From: Spirochaetaceae bacterium
Lineage (GTDB): Bacteria > Spirochaetota > Spirochaetia > Treponematales > Breznakiellaceae
Direction of reading: 5' to 3'
Assembly: GCA_031256905.1 (NCBI GenBank)
Contig: JAIRPY010000050.1
Coordinates: 1-32,125, forward strand
Length of the DNA: 32,125 nt
Part shown: positions 7,273 to 15,107 of the stretch, piece by piece
Numbering within the stretch: the stretch's first letter is position 1
Layout: every line of letters begins with the position of its first letter
Notes under the pieces: model-generated
Told to the model about the DNA's origin: nothing
Seen by the model: only the letters and a program-made list of their open reading frames with translations
The model's database searches: none
Translations under genes and position numbers: made by a program

Positions 7273-8820
7273 TTATTCGATAACCGCGTCTTTTAAGGCT
7301 CTATTGATATGCCAGCATCCGGAAGAAATATCAAAATTTTTAATATTACTCTTTGCGAGACGAACACTGTTTCTGTGGTATACCACGAGGGTCGGAGCGT
7401 TGTCGATAATCTCTTTCTGAATCTTCCAGTGCAGTTCTCGGCGTTTTTCAGCATCCATCGTTACCGACAATTCATTGATCAGGCTGTCCAGAACAGGAGA
7501 AGTATAGAGATGATAATAACTTTCAGAATGCCAATATCCCCGGCGGTAATTGAAGGACGGATCATCTGTGGGAATGAAGGACTGACCAGTCATGATCATA
7601 TCATAATTTTTGTTTTCTTGAAGATCATCCATTGCCGCGCTTTCCACAGGATTAAGGTCGAGGACTATTCCGGCGGCTTTAAGTCCGTCCTGCATGGCTT
7701 GCGCGAGAAGGGCGTCTTCGGAGTTTGCGGCGTTATAGGTCAGAGTGACCGCTAGACGTTGTCCATTTTTTACTCTGACGCCGTCGTTTCCGGGAATCCA
7801 TCCATTTTGGTCTAAGAGGGTTTTAGCGCGGTTTATATCATAAATCGGATTTTTCGCCTGGGGATTCACCAGATCGCCGTACGCGGGAGAAAAAAATCCC
7901 GATGGCGGAGACGCCAGACCGGGGAGCAGATTGGTAACGATACTCTGCAAATCCAAAGCGTGACTTATCGCTTGTCTGACAGCAATACTGTCGAGAGGAG
8001 CGCGGTTTATATTGTAGAAAATCACCTCTGATGTATTTTGTATTTTTTTGATAATTTGAAACCGCCTGTCTCCTGCGAGACGTTTAACCGCGGGCAGGGA
8101 CTGATAGCCGCTCATCATATCGATTTCGCCGGATTCCAGCGCGGAAGCTCTGGCTTGGGGATCGGTGATGACCTTGAACGTAATTTTTCTGATATTTGGC
8201 TTGCCTCCCCAAAAATCGTCGTTGGCTTCAAACACAAACTCTGCGTCCCGTTCCCATCTTACTAGTTTGTACGGTCCCGATCCTATGGCTTTTGAAATGC
8301 CGCCGTCCGGCAGAATTACTTTCGGACTTACCATGCTCATCATAGTCCGGGCTAAATTGGAACTGAGATTGTACGTTGGCTGTTTCATGTGAAATATCAA
8401 AGTGTACTCATTGGGCGTCTCGATACGATCTGTGTCGCTTAGTCCCGGGTATCCATCGAGGCGTTTAAAGTTCGCCAGCGCGGCTTGAGCGTTCCAGGGT
8501 TCTCCGTCGTGAAATATCACATTTTTCCGTAGAAAAAACGTCCATGTGAGTCCGTCCCGGCTCATCTCCCAAGATTCCGCAAGCCCCGGCGACTGCTTGA
8601 AATTTGAATCCATCTCAACTAAGCCGTTGTACACGAGGATTTGAGCGTCGTCCAGCATCCCATTAGCGGGATCGATGTTTTGCAAATCAAACTGATCCCC
8701 GATGATCAATTCCTGAACCCGAGAAACGTTTCTCGACGCATCGCTGTTTTGCCTGCGGGGGCTTCCATAGCACAATACCGTCACAGACAGCGCAGTCATA
8801 AGCAATATCGCTTTTTTCAT
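7273..8820 (-). CDS. extracellular solute-binding protein family 5 lipoprotein (peptide/nickel type)
   Basis: A 515-residue substrate receptor of the downstream ABC importer. The N terminus is a lipoprotein signal peptide with a relaxed spirochaetal lipobox (VTVL before C17). Family-5 landmarks are visible: LVYNGLVEMD near residue 65, LAESWEMSRDGLTWTFFLRKNVIFHDGEPWNA near 80-111, SGPYKLVRWERD, and RQAISHALD. The sequence resembles NikA as well as dipeptide-binding proteins, so the ligand could be nickel, a peptide or another small molecule. The ATG at 8820 is supported by AAGGAG 5 nt upstream. It is the first gene of the operon; the intergenic region upstream holds a weak promoter and a 7-bp palindrome. 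Confidence 0.93.
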   Translation of the reverse strand: MKKAILLMTALSVTVLCYGSPRRQNSDASRNVSRVQELIIGDQFDLQNIDPANGMLDDAQILVYNGLVEMDSNFKQSPGLAESWEMSRDGLTWTFFLRKNVIFHDGEPWNAQAALANFKRLDGYPGLSDTDRIETPNEYTLIFHMKQPTYNLSSNLARTMMSMVSPKVILPDGGISKAIGSGPYKLVRWERDAEFVFEANDDFWGGKPNIRKITFKVITDPQARASALESGEIDMMSGYQSLPAVKRLAGDRRFQIIKKIQNTSEVIFYNINRAPLDSIAVRQAISHALDLQSIVTNLLPGLASPPSGFFSPAYGDLVNPQAKNPIYDINRAKTLLDQNGWIPGNDGVRVKNGQRLAVTLTYNAANSEDALLAQAMQDGLKAAGIVLDLNPVESAAMDDLQENKNYDMIMTGQSFIPTDDPSFNYRRGYWHSESYYHLYTSPVLDSLINELSVTMDAEKRRELHWKIQKEIIDNAPTLVVYHRNSVRLAKSNIKNFDISSGCWHINRALKDAVIE

Positions 8821-8893
8821 ATCATCTCCTTACTTTATTTCGGACCATTCATTGACCGCCTGCCATTCCGCATGAATTCATTTCATGCTTCTA

Positions 8894-8922
8894 AATTTAA
8901 AATAGAATAGAAAAAAAATCAA
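8894..8922 (-). promoter_or_regulatory. candidate promoter of the ABC transporter operon
   Basis: On the minus strand TTGATT (8922-8917) and TAAATT (8899-8894) are spaced by 17 bp. Each hexamer matches four of six consensus bases. The AT-richness of the region makes chance matches likely. Confidence 0.3.
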
Positions 8923-9000
8923 TAGTAAAGAAGTATAGTAAATTTTAAAAATAAAATTTATTTTAGTTTTAAACAGTATAAGTATTTTGTGAAAAAGATA

Positions 9001-9029
9001 TTGCTGATAATTAAAAAATATGCTATATT
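9001..9029 (+). promoter_or_regulatory. extended -10 promoter at the start codon of the carrier gene
   Basis: TTGCTG (9001-9006) and TATATT (9024-9029) are 17 bp apart, with a TGC extended -10 element at 9021-9023. The expected transcription start, 7 nt after the -10, falls on the A of the ATG at 9036. The gene has no Shine-Dalgarno, so a leaderless mRNA is predicted. Confidence 0.5.
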
Positions 9030-9035
9030 TTTGAT

Positions 9036-9986
9036 ATGAGCTTTTTATCGAAATTTCAACCCTTTTTTATTATTATTTCGACATTAATCGGCATATTTTT
9101 GGGAAAAATGATGCCCGATCTGGAGCGATACGCGGCACAGGGCATCGAAGTTTTTCTGGTAGGAATGCTTTTCTTTGTTTTTCTGAATGTTGAATTAAAA
9201 GAAATTTTAAAATCTTTTTCAGATGCGCGTTTTGCGGTTTCAGCGTTACTGCTTAATTTCATTGTTACTCCGCTCTTTGCTTTTGGTTTATCCCGTATAT
9301 TTTTTACGGATCAGATGGATGCCCAAATTGGTTTTATAATGTTATTAGTTACCCCATGTACCGATTGGTATTTGGTTTTTACTGGCGCCGCAAAGGGCAA
9401 TGTTCTGCTGGGAGCTTCAATTCTGCCGTTAAATCTGCTTCTGCAAATTATATTATTACCGGTATATTTACTTTTGTTTATGGGAACAAATATTTCTTTT
9501 GGAAGTATTTCGATTATGCGCGGACTTTTGTTTGTTTTAATATTACCTCTTGCCGCCGCGTATGCGGTAAAATTTATTTACGGTAAAACCCTTGGAGCAT
9601 TACTGAAAAAAGCCGACGATATTCAATGCGTATTGCTCTGTTTTGCTATAGTTTCAATGTTTGCATCCCAAGGATCGGCATTGCTTGGCAATATCGGGAT
9701 ATTTATAACATTACTGCCTGCGTTAGTATTGTTTTTCGGGATTATTTTTTGTCTTTCGTTACTATTAGGAACATTGCTAAAACTGCCTTTTAAGAACATA
9801 ATACCCCTTGTTTTTACCACATCTGCAAGAAATTCTCCAGTTGCGCTTGCGATAGCGGCGGCAACCTTTCCGATGAGACCGACGATAGCGTTGGTATTAG
9901 TTATCGGTCCGTTAATTGAACTGCCCGCGCTTGCAATTCAATCGATGCTCTTAAAATCGATGCTCTTAAAAAAGAGCAGAAAGTAA
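9036..9986 (+). CDS. ACR3/bile-acid:sodium symporter (SBF/BASS) superfamily carrier
   Basis: A 316-residue inner-membrane carrier with about ten hydrophobic segments. The family landmark is the discontinuous helix PCTDWYLVFTGAAKGN (residues 107-122). This resembles the PCT motif of ACR3 arsenite permeases, where that cysteine is essential. A second landmark, TSARNSPVALAIA near residues 268-280, matches the crossover region of bile-acid symporters. Both arsenite efflux and organic-anion uptake occur in this superfamily; no arsR or arsC is nearby, so arsenite is unproven. The gene is markedly AT-rich compared with the dcw region. Its 3' end holds a 15-bp perfect tandem repeat (9941-9970) that duplicates SMLLK. 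The ATG has no Shine-Dalgarno, but a promoter ends 6 nt before it. Confidence 0.8.
   Translation: MSFLSKFQPFFIIISTLIGIFLGKMMPDLERYAAQGIEVFLVGMLFFVFLNVELKEILKSFSDARFAVSALLLNFIVTPLFAFGLSRIFFTDQMDAQIGFIMLLVTPCTDWYLVFTGAAKGNVLLGASILPLNLLLQIILLPVYLLLFMGTNISFGSISIMRGLLFVLILPLAAAYAVKFIYGKTLGALLKKADDIQCVLLCFAIVSMFASQGSALLGNIGIFITLLPALVLFFGIIFCLSLLLGTLLKLPFKNIIPLVFTTSARNSPVALAIAAATFPMRPTIALVLVIGPLIELPALAIQSMLLKSMLLKKSRK
9941..9970 (+). repeat. 15-bp perfect tandem duplication
   Basis: ATCGATGCTCTTAAA occurs twice in direct succession at the very end of the carrier gene and duplicates five residues. The second copy also forms the left arm of the hairpin at 9961-9978. It looks like a recent slippage event at a tolerant C terminus. 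Confidence 0.9.
9961..9978 (+). terminator. hairpin at the end of the carrier gene
   Basis: TGCTCTT (9961-9967) pairs perfectly with AAGAGCA (9972-9978) around a 4-nt loop. No uninterrupted U-tract follows directly; a T-rich stretch appears about 12 nt later. It may be a weak terminator or an mRNA end structure. Confidence 0.3.
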
Positions 9987-10024
9987 TCTATTGTTTTTTG
10001 CTATGCGTTGTGTTATATAGGTAT

Positions 10025-10699
10025 ATGATGAAATATATATTATTATGTTTGCTGACATCGAATCTGCACGGATTAGCCCTTACCGGCGGGGAACTAGGAG
10101 TTACCTTTGAACCTAAGTTGAATCGGACCTTTTATACCGGAGTGGATTTTACGATTTTCGGTTCTGTTATTGTAGATTCTTGTTTTACCGCCAGAGGCGG
10201 CGCGGAATTGGGCACAGCCGGAGGAGTATTAAATATGGACGCTTTTGCCAAAGCCGAGTATACGTTTCCCCTCAAAATACCGCTGAGTATTAGTTTTCGC
10301 TATGTCTACAACGCTCTGCCGGAATATAAAACGTATATGCAGGCGTTGTCGCCTATGTTCGCCCTAAAAGGCAGATGGATTGGCACAGCGATAGGTCCGG
10401 TGTGGCGTTTCTCGACGTTCAAAAAAGAAACGATTATTAGGGAATCTATTTTTGCGTTTTCGTTATACCTTAACGTCTATGATACAGCGAAAGGACGCAT
10501 CGGATTTGAATGCGCGAATTATACCGATTTCTCGTCAGGAAATATGGGAGCCTATTCGCTTAAAATCTACAGCTTACTGCGAATTACCGAGGGTTGTTCT
10601 TTTATAAACGACGTGACTTTTTACCAAACCGGCAGTGTCGGCTTTTCAGCGCAACTGTACGGCATTACTTACCGAGGAGGAATATTACTCACATGGTAG
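10025..10699 (+). CDS. predicted small outer-membrane beta-barrel protein
   Basis: With the ATG at 10025 the product has 224 residues; the frame extends to 9998 but the signal peptide begins at MMKYILLCLLTSNLHG. The mature part has no long hydrophobic helix and alternates polar and aromatic residues. It has repeated glycine-rich turns (GGELGVTFE, GGAELGTAGG) and ends in ...ITYRGGILLTW. That C-terminal aromatic residue is the usual beta-signal of outer-membrane barrels. No family is recognised. It overlaps the following lipoprotein gene by 7 nt and follows the carrier gene by 38 nt, so the three may be one transcription unit. Confidence 0.6.
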   Translation: MMKYILLCLLTSNLHGLALTGGELGVTFEPKLNRTFYTGVDFTIFGSVIVDSCFTARGGAELGTAGGVLNMDAFAKAEYTFPLKIPLSISFRYVYNALPEYKTYMQALSPMFALKGRWIGTAIGPVWRFSTFKKETIIRESIFAFSLYLNVYDTAKGRIGFECANYTDFSSGNMGAYSLKIYSLLRITEGCSFINDVTFYQTGSVGFSAQLYGITYRGGILLTW

Positions 10700-11511
10700 T
10701 TTTATGGATACTGTTACTGTTTTCGCTGTCATCTTGTTCAGTAGATATTTTTGGTTTTTTCGCGTCAAGCGATCAGGATGTCAGACTGAAAGATAAAAAT
10801 ACTTTTCACATGGTTACGGATCGAAATATCTCTAATCTTGGAGATTCTTACGAGTTTCTTGTAACCACCGATACTCATATCGATAAAGGCGATGCCCACG
10901 GGCTTGAAAGGCTGACGCAGGTTATTGGAAACGCCAAATTCGTTGTGGTGCTTGGAGATGTCACCCAAAATGGAAGCGAAGAAGATGTACGAACATTCAA
11001 GCGCATTGCCGAAAATTTTGGCGTTCCCTGTTATCCGGTTATCGGAAATCATGACGTGTATTTCAACAACTGGCATAACTGGCGGGATATTATCGGTTCT
11101 ACGTCCTACCGGATTGACGGGTTTTCAGGCAATGTATCCGCCGGTAACGCGCATACCACGCTGTTTATTCTTGATACCGCTAACGCTTCAGTCGGAAATG
11201 ATCAGCTTGATTGGCTTGGGAATGAACTAAGAAGCGCAGGAAATCATGTGTTTATCTTTACGCATACAAATTTATTTGTAGAAGGCATTACCGAAATTCA
11301 ACAGCTCACGGATATTCGGGAACGCGCGCGAATTATGTCTCTGCTGGACGGACGTTGCGACGCTCTGTTTACCGGGCATCTGCATAGACGGATTATTAAA
11401 ACTATCGGATCGGTTCACTACATTACGATTGAAGATTTTAAAAGCCATAAAACGTACTGCCGGGTTCGAGTGTCTCAGACAGGCATAACGTATACCTTTG
11501 AGACCTTGTAA
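10693..11511 (+). CDS. metallophosphoesterase lipoprotein (calcineurin-like fold)
   Basis: A 272-residue predicted lipoprotein. The signal peptide MVVLWILLLFSLSSC gives a lipobox with C15. The calcineurin-like metal-binding motifs occur in order: D60-T-H62, GDVTQNG at 88-94, GNHD at 118-121, H191 in FTHTN, and GHLH at 228-231. A di-metal phosphoesterase acting outside the inner membrane is therefore likely; the substrate (nucleotide, phospholipid or phosphoprotein) is unknown. I choose ATG 10693 over the longer frame from 10594 because it begins the signal peptide. GAGGAGG lies about 12 nt upstream inside the previous gene, and the start overlaps its stop. The end is only 3 nt from the end of the convergent coiled-coil gene, leaving no room for a terminator. 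Confidence 0.9.
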   Translation: MVVLWILLLFSLSSCSVDIFGFFASSDQDVRLKDKNTFHMVTDRNISNLGDSYEFLVTTDTHIDKGDAHGLERLTQVIGNAKFVVVLGDVTQNGSEEDVRTFKRIAENFGVPCYPVIGNHDVYFNNWHNWRDIIGSTSYRIDGFSGNVSAGNAHTTLFILDTANASVGNDQLDWLGNELRSAGNHVFIFTHTNLFVEGITEIQQLTDIRERARIMSLLDGRCDALFTGHLHRRIIKTIGSVHYITIEDFKSHKTYCRVRVSQTGITYTFETL

Positions 11512-11514
11512 TGA

Positions 11515-12873
11515 CTACTGCGGATTTCCCATTAACCTTCTGACAGCTTCATTGCTTTGTTTGAGCTGTTCGACTTGTTGCTGAAGGCTTGCATTTTGGC
11601 TACGCAGAGTAGCAAGTTCGCTGTCATTTGGCGGAATCTGCGTTTGTTGGTTCCGCAAGTCGGTAAGGGTTTTTTGGATGTTCGCATTTTGGTTTCGCAG
11701 TTCGGTGACAGCCTGCTGAAGATTCGCGTTTTGGCTACGCAGATCGCTGATTACGCTGTCCCGGGTGCCGATGTTCTGTTGAACCGTAGAGCTTTGGTTT
11801 CGCAGTTCAACGGCCGTCTGCTGAAGATTAGCGTTCTGGCTACGCAGATCCGCATTCTGAGTGCGTAAATCTGCAAGCGTCATGTCCCGAGCTGTGATAG
11901 ATTGTCTGAACGTTTCATTTTGATTTCTCAACTCTTTGATTGTGTTTTCATGGGCGATTATCGTTTGTTGGAGATTCGTGTTTTGGGATCGCAAAGCCGT
12001 AACGCTTTGCTGATTATTCGCGCTTTGGGATCGCAGAGTCCCAATCTGCTGTTGCAAAGATGAATTTTGGGATCGCAAAGTTGTAACCGACTGCTGTAAA
12101 TTAGTGTTCTGATTTCTCAACGCGGTAAGGCGTTCTTCATAATCTGGAGGCGTTGATTCCGGATTCCCGGAACGCCCCGAAAGATCAAAAATAGTCCGAT
12201 CCCGATTCGCAAGGGTCTGTTCCAGCAGAGTATTTTGTTCCCGAAGGTCTGCGATAATATCCGAATACTCCTGCTGTATAGCCTCAATTCGGGATGGATC
12301 TAGGGAATCAGCCGGCGACGCAGTAATACTGTCAGTTCCCCATAAACCGCTCCCAATCACTTCTGCAAGTATATCGACAGAGGCGAGATAAACTTCTTTC
12401 TGAGACCCCAGTTCTGAAGCTTTGAGTAATTCCCGCATCGCCAGCACCGTATCAACGGCCTCGCTGAACCGGCCTTCCTTGATTTGCCGGCCGGCGGCGG
12501 TATAAAAACCGATCAACTCGCTTTCGATTAAGGCAGATCGCTCCCATTCTCCGGGGGAAATGTAGGAGGATCCCCAGTACTGCGAAACAGTTTCACCTTC
12601 GGATTCCGCCGGGGAATCAAAGAAAAAAAACAGAAACGCTCCGCTCCCCAAAAGCAAAAGCGCGGAAACTGCCGCGAGAATCGGAAACAGGACGCCTCGT
12701 TTTTTAGCGTACCCTTTTAAATCAGTCTGATCGGGCCTACACCGGTACTGTCCGGCTAGGTCCTCGATTTCCGTGAGGATGTCTTTCTGTTCAGTTTCAG
12801 GAATACCGCAGGATGTATCCAGCGCAATGCTTGAAACTATATCGTCTTCGTCATACAGTTTTCGTACCGCCAT
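11515..12873 (-). CDS. membrane-anchored coiled-coil repeat protein, paired with parC
   Basis: A 452-residue protein of unknown function. Residues 1-60 are soluble and charged, about 61-85 form a single membrane span (VLFPILAAVSALLLLGSGAFLFFFF), and the rest lies on the other side. The segment around 110-180 is helical without a clear motif. From about residue 195, and especially 251-415, the sequence is a coiled coil built of 14-residue units of the form LRxQNxxLQQxxxx. Several units are lengthened by a 7-residue insert such as RDSVISD or RDMTLAD. The start ATG lies 9 nt after the parC stop, with AGGA overlapping that stop, so it is co-transcribed and probably coupled with parC. The topology with a long repeat rod suggests a scaffold or spacer; a link to chromosome segregation is only inferred from position. 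Confidence 0.75.
   Translation of the reverse strand: MAVRKLYDEDDIVSSIALDTSCGIPETEQKDILTEIEDLAGQYRCRPDQTDLKGYAKKRGVLFPILAAVSALLLLGSGAFLFFFFDSPAESEGETVSQYWGSSYISPGEWERSALIESELIGFYTAAGRQIKEGRFSEAVDTVLAMRELLKASELGSQKEVYLASVDILAEVIGSGLWGTDSITASPADSLDPSRIEAIQQEYSDIIADLREQNTLLEQTLANRDRTIFDLSGRSGNPESTPPDYEERLTALRNQNTNLQQSVTTLRSQNSSLQQQIGTLRSQSANNQQSVTALRSQNTNLQQTIIAHENTIKELRNQNETFRQSITARDMTLADLRTQNADLRSQNANLQQTAVELRNQSSTVQQNIGTRDSVISDLRSQNANLQQAVTELRNQNANIQKTLTDLRNQQTQIPPNDSELATLRSQNASLQQQVEQLKQSNEAVRRLMGNPQ
11626..12138 (-). repeat. array of ~42-bp coding repeats (LRxQN units)
   Basis: Inside the coiled-coil gene the DNA repeats with a period near 42 bp, with some 63-bp units. The recurring motif codes for LR-[NS]-QN-x2-LQQ. 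The copies are diverged at synonymous positions but the heptad-compatible register is kept, so protein structure rather than DNA identity seems to be under selection. Confidence 0.75.
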
Positions 12874-12882
12874 ATTTTGTTC

Positions 12883-14805
12883 CTACTTGGAGAGTTCTAT
12901 GCTTTCGATTTCCCGATCCGCCAGCCGCAAGCCTCCGGCTTTGAGTCCCCGGACGCTGAAATCTTCGGCGTTAAACGTTTCTTTTAAAACCTTCATCCGG
13001 GGTTTCTGCGCGTAATGAGCGATGAAAGAAAACTCCCGCCGGTCATCCGCATGAAGCACCTCTGCGCCTTCAGGCGCAAGGGAATATTCTTTGTTCATGA
13101 TCCAACCTTCGATAATACAGCGTTTAATGCAGGGATAGCCGGTTTCAGGCTCTTTGTATATAATCGTAAACACGGTATTGGCCATGGCTTCTTTATCGGC
13201 AATTTTTATAAACCAGGCACCGGGACCGATAAACATTTTTTCGCTGACGTCCGCGACAGAATAGGTCCCGTCATGCCGGAGCGTAAAGATGCGATCAAAC
13301 TGCGAAACCGCCTCCGCGACCGCGCCGACGACGCTGGTTCCCAAGTAACCGGTAGCCGAATCATACTTGAGCGGAAGATCGCGTTTGACAACTTCTTTCG
13401 CCGCAACTTTCTCAAAAGCTCCGACGATAGTTTTCCGCCGACCCTGGCCGAATTCTTCGGAAGAACGCACCTTTTCAATGACGCTGTCCAGAAACGCGAT
13501 GCCGTAATCGGTAATATTTTTGAGATGTCCGTTTATCGTTTTGATCCGGCTTTGCATCGCTTTCATTTCGGCTTTTGCTTTGGTAATATCGTACAGCGAA
13601 AGCCGCCGAATCGGAATTTTTAAAAGATGATCGACATCCTCTTTCTGCACACCCTGAGTTCCGGCTTCTTTACGGTAGGGCAGGAATCCCTGGATAATCG
13701 CTTTTTCTACCGTTTCCGGGGTTTTCATTTTTTCGATGACCTTGTATAAACCGTCTTCGATAAAAATCCGTTCCAGATTGCGGAACCGGAATTTGTTTTG
13801 CAGTTCCTTTTTTTCAAATTCCAACTCTTTGGTAAGCAGATCGAGGAGCTGTTGCGCGTGATGCTGAATCACTTCGGTAACTGTCATCGATGCAGGAAGG
13901 TTGTCCCGAATGACCAACAGGTTCACCGAAATAGACTGTTCGCATTCGGTAAAGGCAAACAGGGCGTCCACAGTTTCCTGAGAGTACACTCCGCGAGCAA
14001 GCCGAATCTCGATCTCCACCTTTTCGGTAGTGAAATCGTTAATCGACTGAATTTTTATCCGTCCCGCTTTCGCCGCGGTTTCGATGCTGTTGATGAGACT
14101 CTCCGTAGTAGAACCATACGGCAGTTCCCGAATTACAATCCGCTTGGGATCAGAGGTGTCGAGTTTCGCCCGTACCAGCACTCGGCCGGTACCGTCTTTG
14201 TAATCCGACACGTCAACCTGTCCGCCGGTGGGAAAGTCGGGATAAAGCGTGAAGGTTTTGCCCTCAAGACAAGCCTTTTCCGCGGTAAGGGTTTCGATAA
14301 TATTATGGGGCAAAATCTTGGTTGACATACCCACCGCGATGCCTTCCGCGCCCATCACAAGCACAACGGGAATCTTCGCGGGAAACACAACCGGTTCGCG
14401 ATTGCGTCCGTCATAGGAATCGGCCATAAGAGTCAGTTTCGGATTATAAAATATATCTTTTGCCAGAGATGTCGCTCTGCACTCGATATACCGGGACGCC
14501 GCGGCTTCATCGCCGGTAAAGATGTTGCCGAAATTCCCCTGCCGGTCGATGAAAAATTCCTTGTTCGCCAACACCACCAAAGCCGAACCAATCGAGGCAT
14601 CGCCATGGGGGTGATATTTCATACAATGTCCCACCACATTAGCGACTTTGTGAAACTTCCCGTCATCCATTTCAAAAAGGGAATGAAGAATCCGCCGCTG
14701 TACCGGTTTCAGCCCGTCTTCAAGGTCGGGAATCGCCCGATCCTTGATAACATACGAAGCATATTCAAGAAAATTCCGGTCAAACAGTTTCGTTATGTAC
14801 GCCAT
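12883..14805 (-). CDS. parC: type II topoisomerase subunit A (topoisomerase IV ParC / GyrA-like)
   Basis: A 640-residue breakage-reunion subunit. Landmarks are the N-terminal DGLKPVQRRILHSLFEMDDG (about 30-49), the quinolone-region sequence YHPHGDASIG (64-73) and the catalytic tyrosine Y106 in AAASRYIECR. EGIAVGMSTKILPHNI follows near 170. The DDGKFHKVANVVGHCMKYHPHGDASIG type resembles ParC proteins of Bacteroidetes and Chlamydiae. The protein is shorter than the usual 800-plus residues of GyrA, and the C-terminal DNA-wrapping region is small and lacks an obvious GyrA-box, which favours a decatenase ParC. No parE lies beside it in this window. I choose ATG 14805; the TTG at 14844 adds only AT-rich codons that form the -35 to -10 region of a good promoter. 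Confidence 0.85.
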   Translation of the reverse strand: MAYITKLFDRNFLEYASYVIKDRAIPDLEDGLKPVQRRILHSLFEMDDGKFHKVANVVGHCMKYHPHGDASIGSALVVLANKEFFIDRQGNFGNIFTGDEAAASRYIECRATSLAKDIFYNPKLTLMADSYDGRNREPVVFPAKIPVVLVMGAEGIAVGMSTKILPHNIIETLTAEKACLEGKTFTLYPDFPTGGQVDVSDYKDGTGRVLVRAKLDTSDPKRIVIRELPYGSTTESLINSIETAAKAGRIKIQSINDFTTEKVEIEIRLARGVYSQETVDALFAFTECEQSISVNLLVIRDNLPASMTVTEVIQHHAQQLLDLLTKELEFEKKELQNKFRFRNLERIFIEDGLYKVIEKMKTPETVEKAIIQGFLPYRKEAGTQGVQKEDVDHLLKIPIRRLSLYDITKAKAEMKAMQSRIKTINGHLKNITDYGIAFLDSVIEKVRSSEEFGQGRRKTIVGAFEKVAAKEVVKRDLPLKYDSATGYLGTSVVGAVAEAVSQFDRIFTLRHDGTYSVADVSEKMFIGPGAWFIKIADKEAMANTVFTIIYKEPETGYPCIKRCIIEGWIMNKEYSLAPEGAEVLHADDRREFSFIAHYAQKPRMKVLKETFNAEDFSVRGLKAGGLRLADREIESIELSK

Positions 14806-14815
14806 AGTAAAATCG

Positions 14816-14844
14816 ATTATATAAAAAAAATAAATCTTGTACAA
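14816..14844 (-). promoter_or_regulatory. promoter immediately before parC
   Basis: On the minus strand TTGTAC (14844-14839) and a perfect TATAAT (14821-14816) are separated by 17 bp. The predicted start is near 14809, leaving only about 4 nt before the ATG at 14805. No Shine-Dalgarno is present. Confidence 0.55.
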
Positions 14845-14954
14845 GTTTTTTCTCTTTTTTTAGAAAAAAATTTATAGAGAAAAAGTATACGGCTTTCCAG
14901 AAAAAACCTTGAAAACTTTTCAGAAAAAAAAGATTAAAAAAATAAGGAATAGTA

Positions 14955-14983
14955 TTTACAAAAAAAGTGTAGTATAGTATTAT
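14955..14983 (+). promoter_or_regulatory. sigma-70-like promoter of the HigA-like gene
   Basis: TTTACA (14955-14960) and TATTAT (14978-14983) are spaced by exactly 17 bp and match 10 of 12 consensus bases. The predicted start near 14990 gives a 118-nt leader before the ATG at 15108. Confidence 0.55.
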
Positions 14984-15107
14984 ACAAAGAAGATAGTGTT
15001 CTAACAAAGCAGATGCCGCTCTAAAAACAAACAGGTATACTGCGCCAAAGAGACATCATCGAAAAACAGAGCGAATACGCGCTCTAAACACAGAAAAGAG
15101 GTTCATA

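Larger units (their letters stand above)
8821..9035. other. AT-rich divergent intergenic region with operator-like palindrome
   Basis: This region separates the divergent ABC operon and carrier gene. A perfect 7-bp inverted repeat, GCATGAA (8870-8876) / TTCATGC (8882-8888) with a 5-bp spacer, lies between the minus-strand promoter candidate and the binding-protein start, a position suited to a repressor. No gene is seen. Confidence 0.45.
14806..15107. other. AT-rich divergent intergenic region between parC and the HigA-like gene
   Basis: About 300 bp without a supportable gene. It holds the parC promoter (14816-14844), long A- and T-tracts at about 14850-14950, and a plus-strand promoter (14955-14983). 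It also holds a roughly 118-nt leader for the HigA-like gene, with a 6-bp hairpin AGAGCG (15068-15073) / CGCTCT (15080-15085). The A-tracts would make the DNA intrinsically bent. Confidence 0.5.

Noticed and set aside
9036-9986. Confident arsenite-resistance call
   Set aside because: The PCT motif fits ACR3, but no arsR or arsC is nearby and the superfamily also carries bile acids and other organic anions.
11559-12140. Repeated segments as a possible CRISPR array
   Set aside because: The repeats are degenerate, lie within an intact coding frame with a 42-bp period, and have no unique spacers.
13015-13623. 202-residue plus-strand open frame
   Set aside because: It is antisense to parC, whose frame carries clear catalytic motifs; the opposite frame has no family pattern.
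13798-14325. 175-residue plus-strand open frame
   Set aside because: Shadow of parC on the opposite strand; no ribosome site or recognisable domain.
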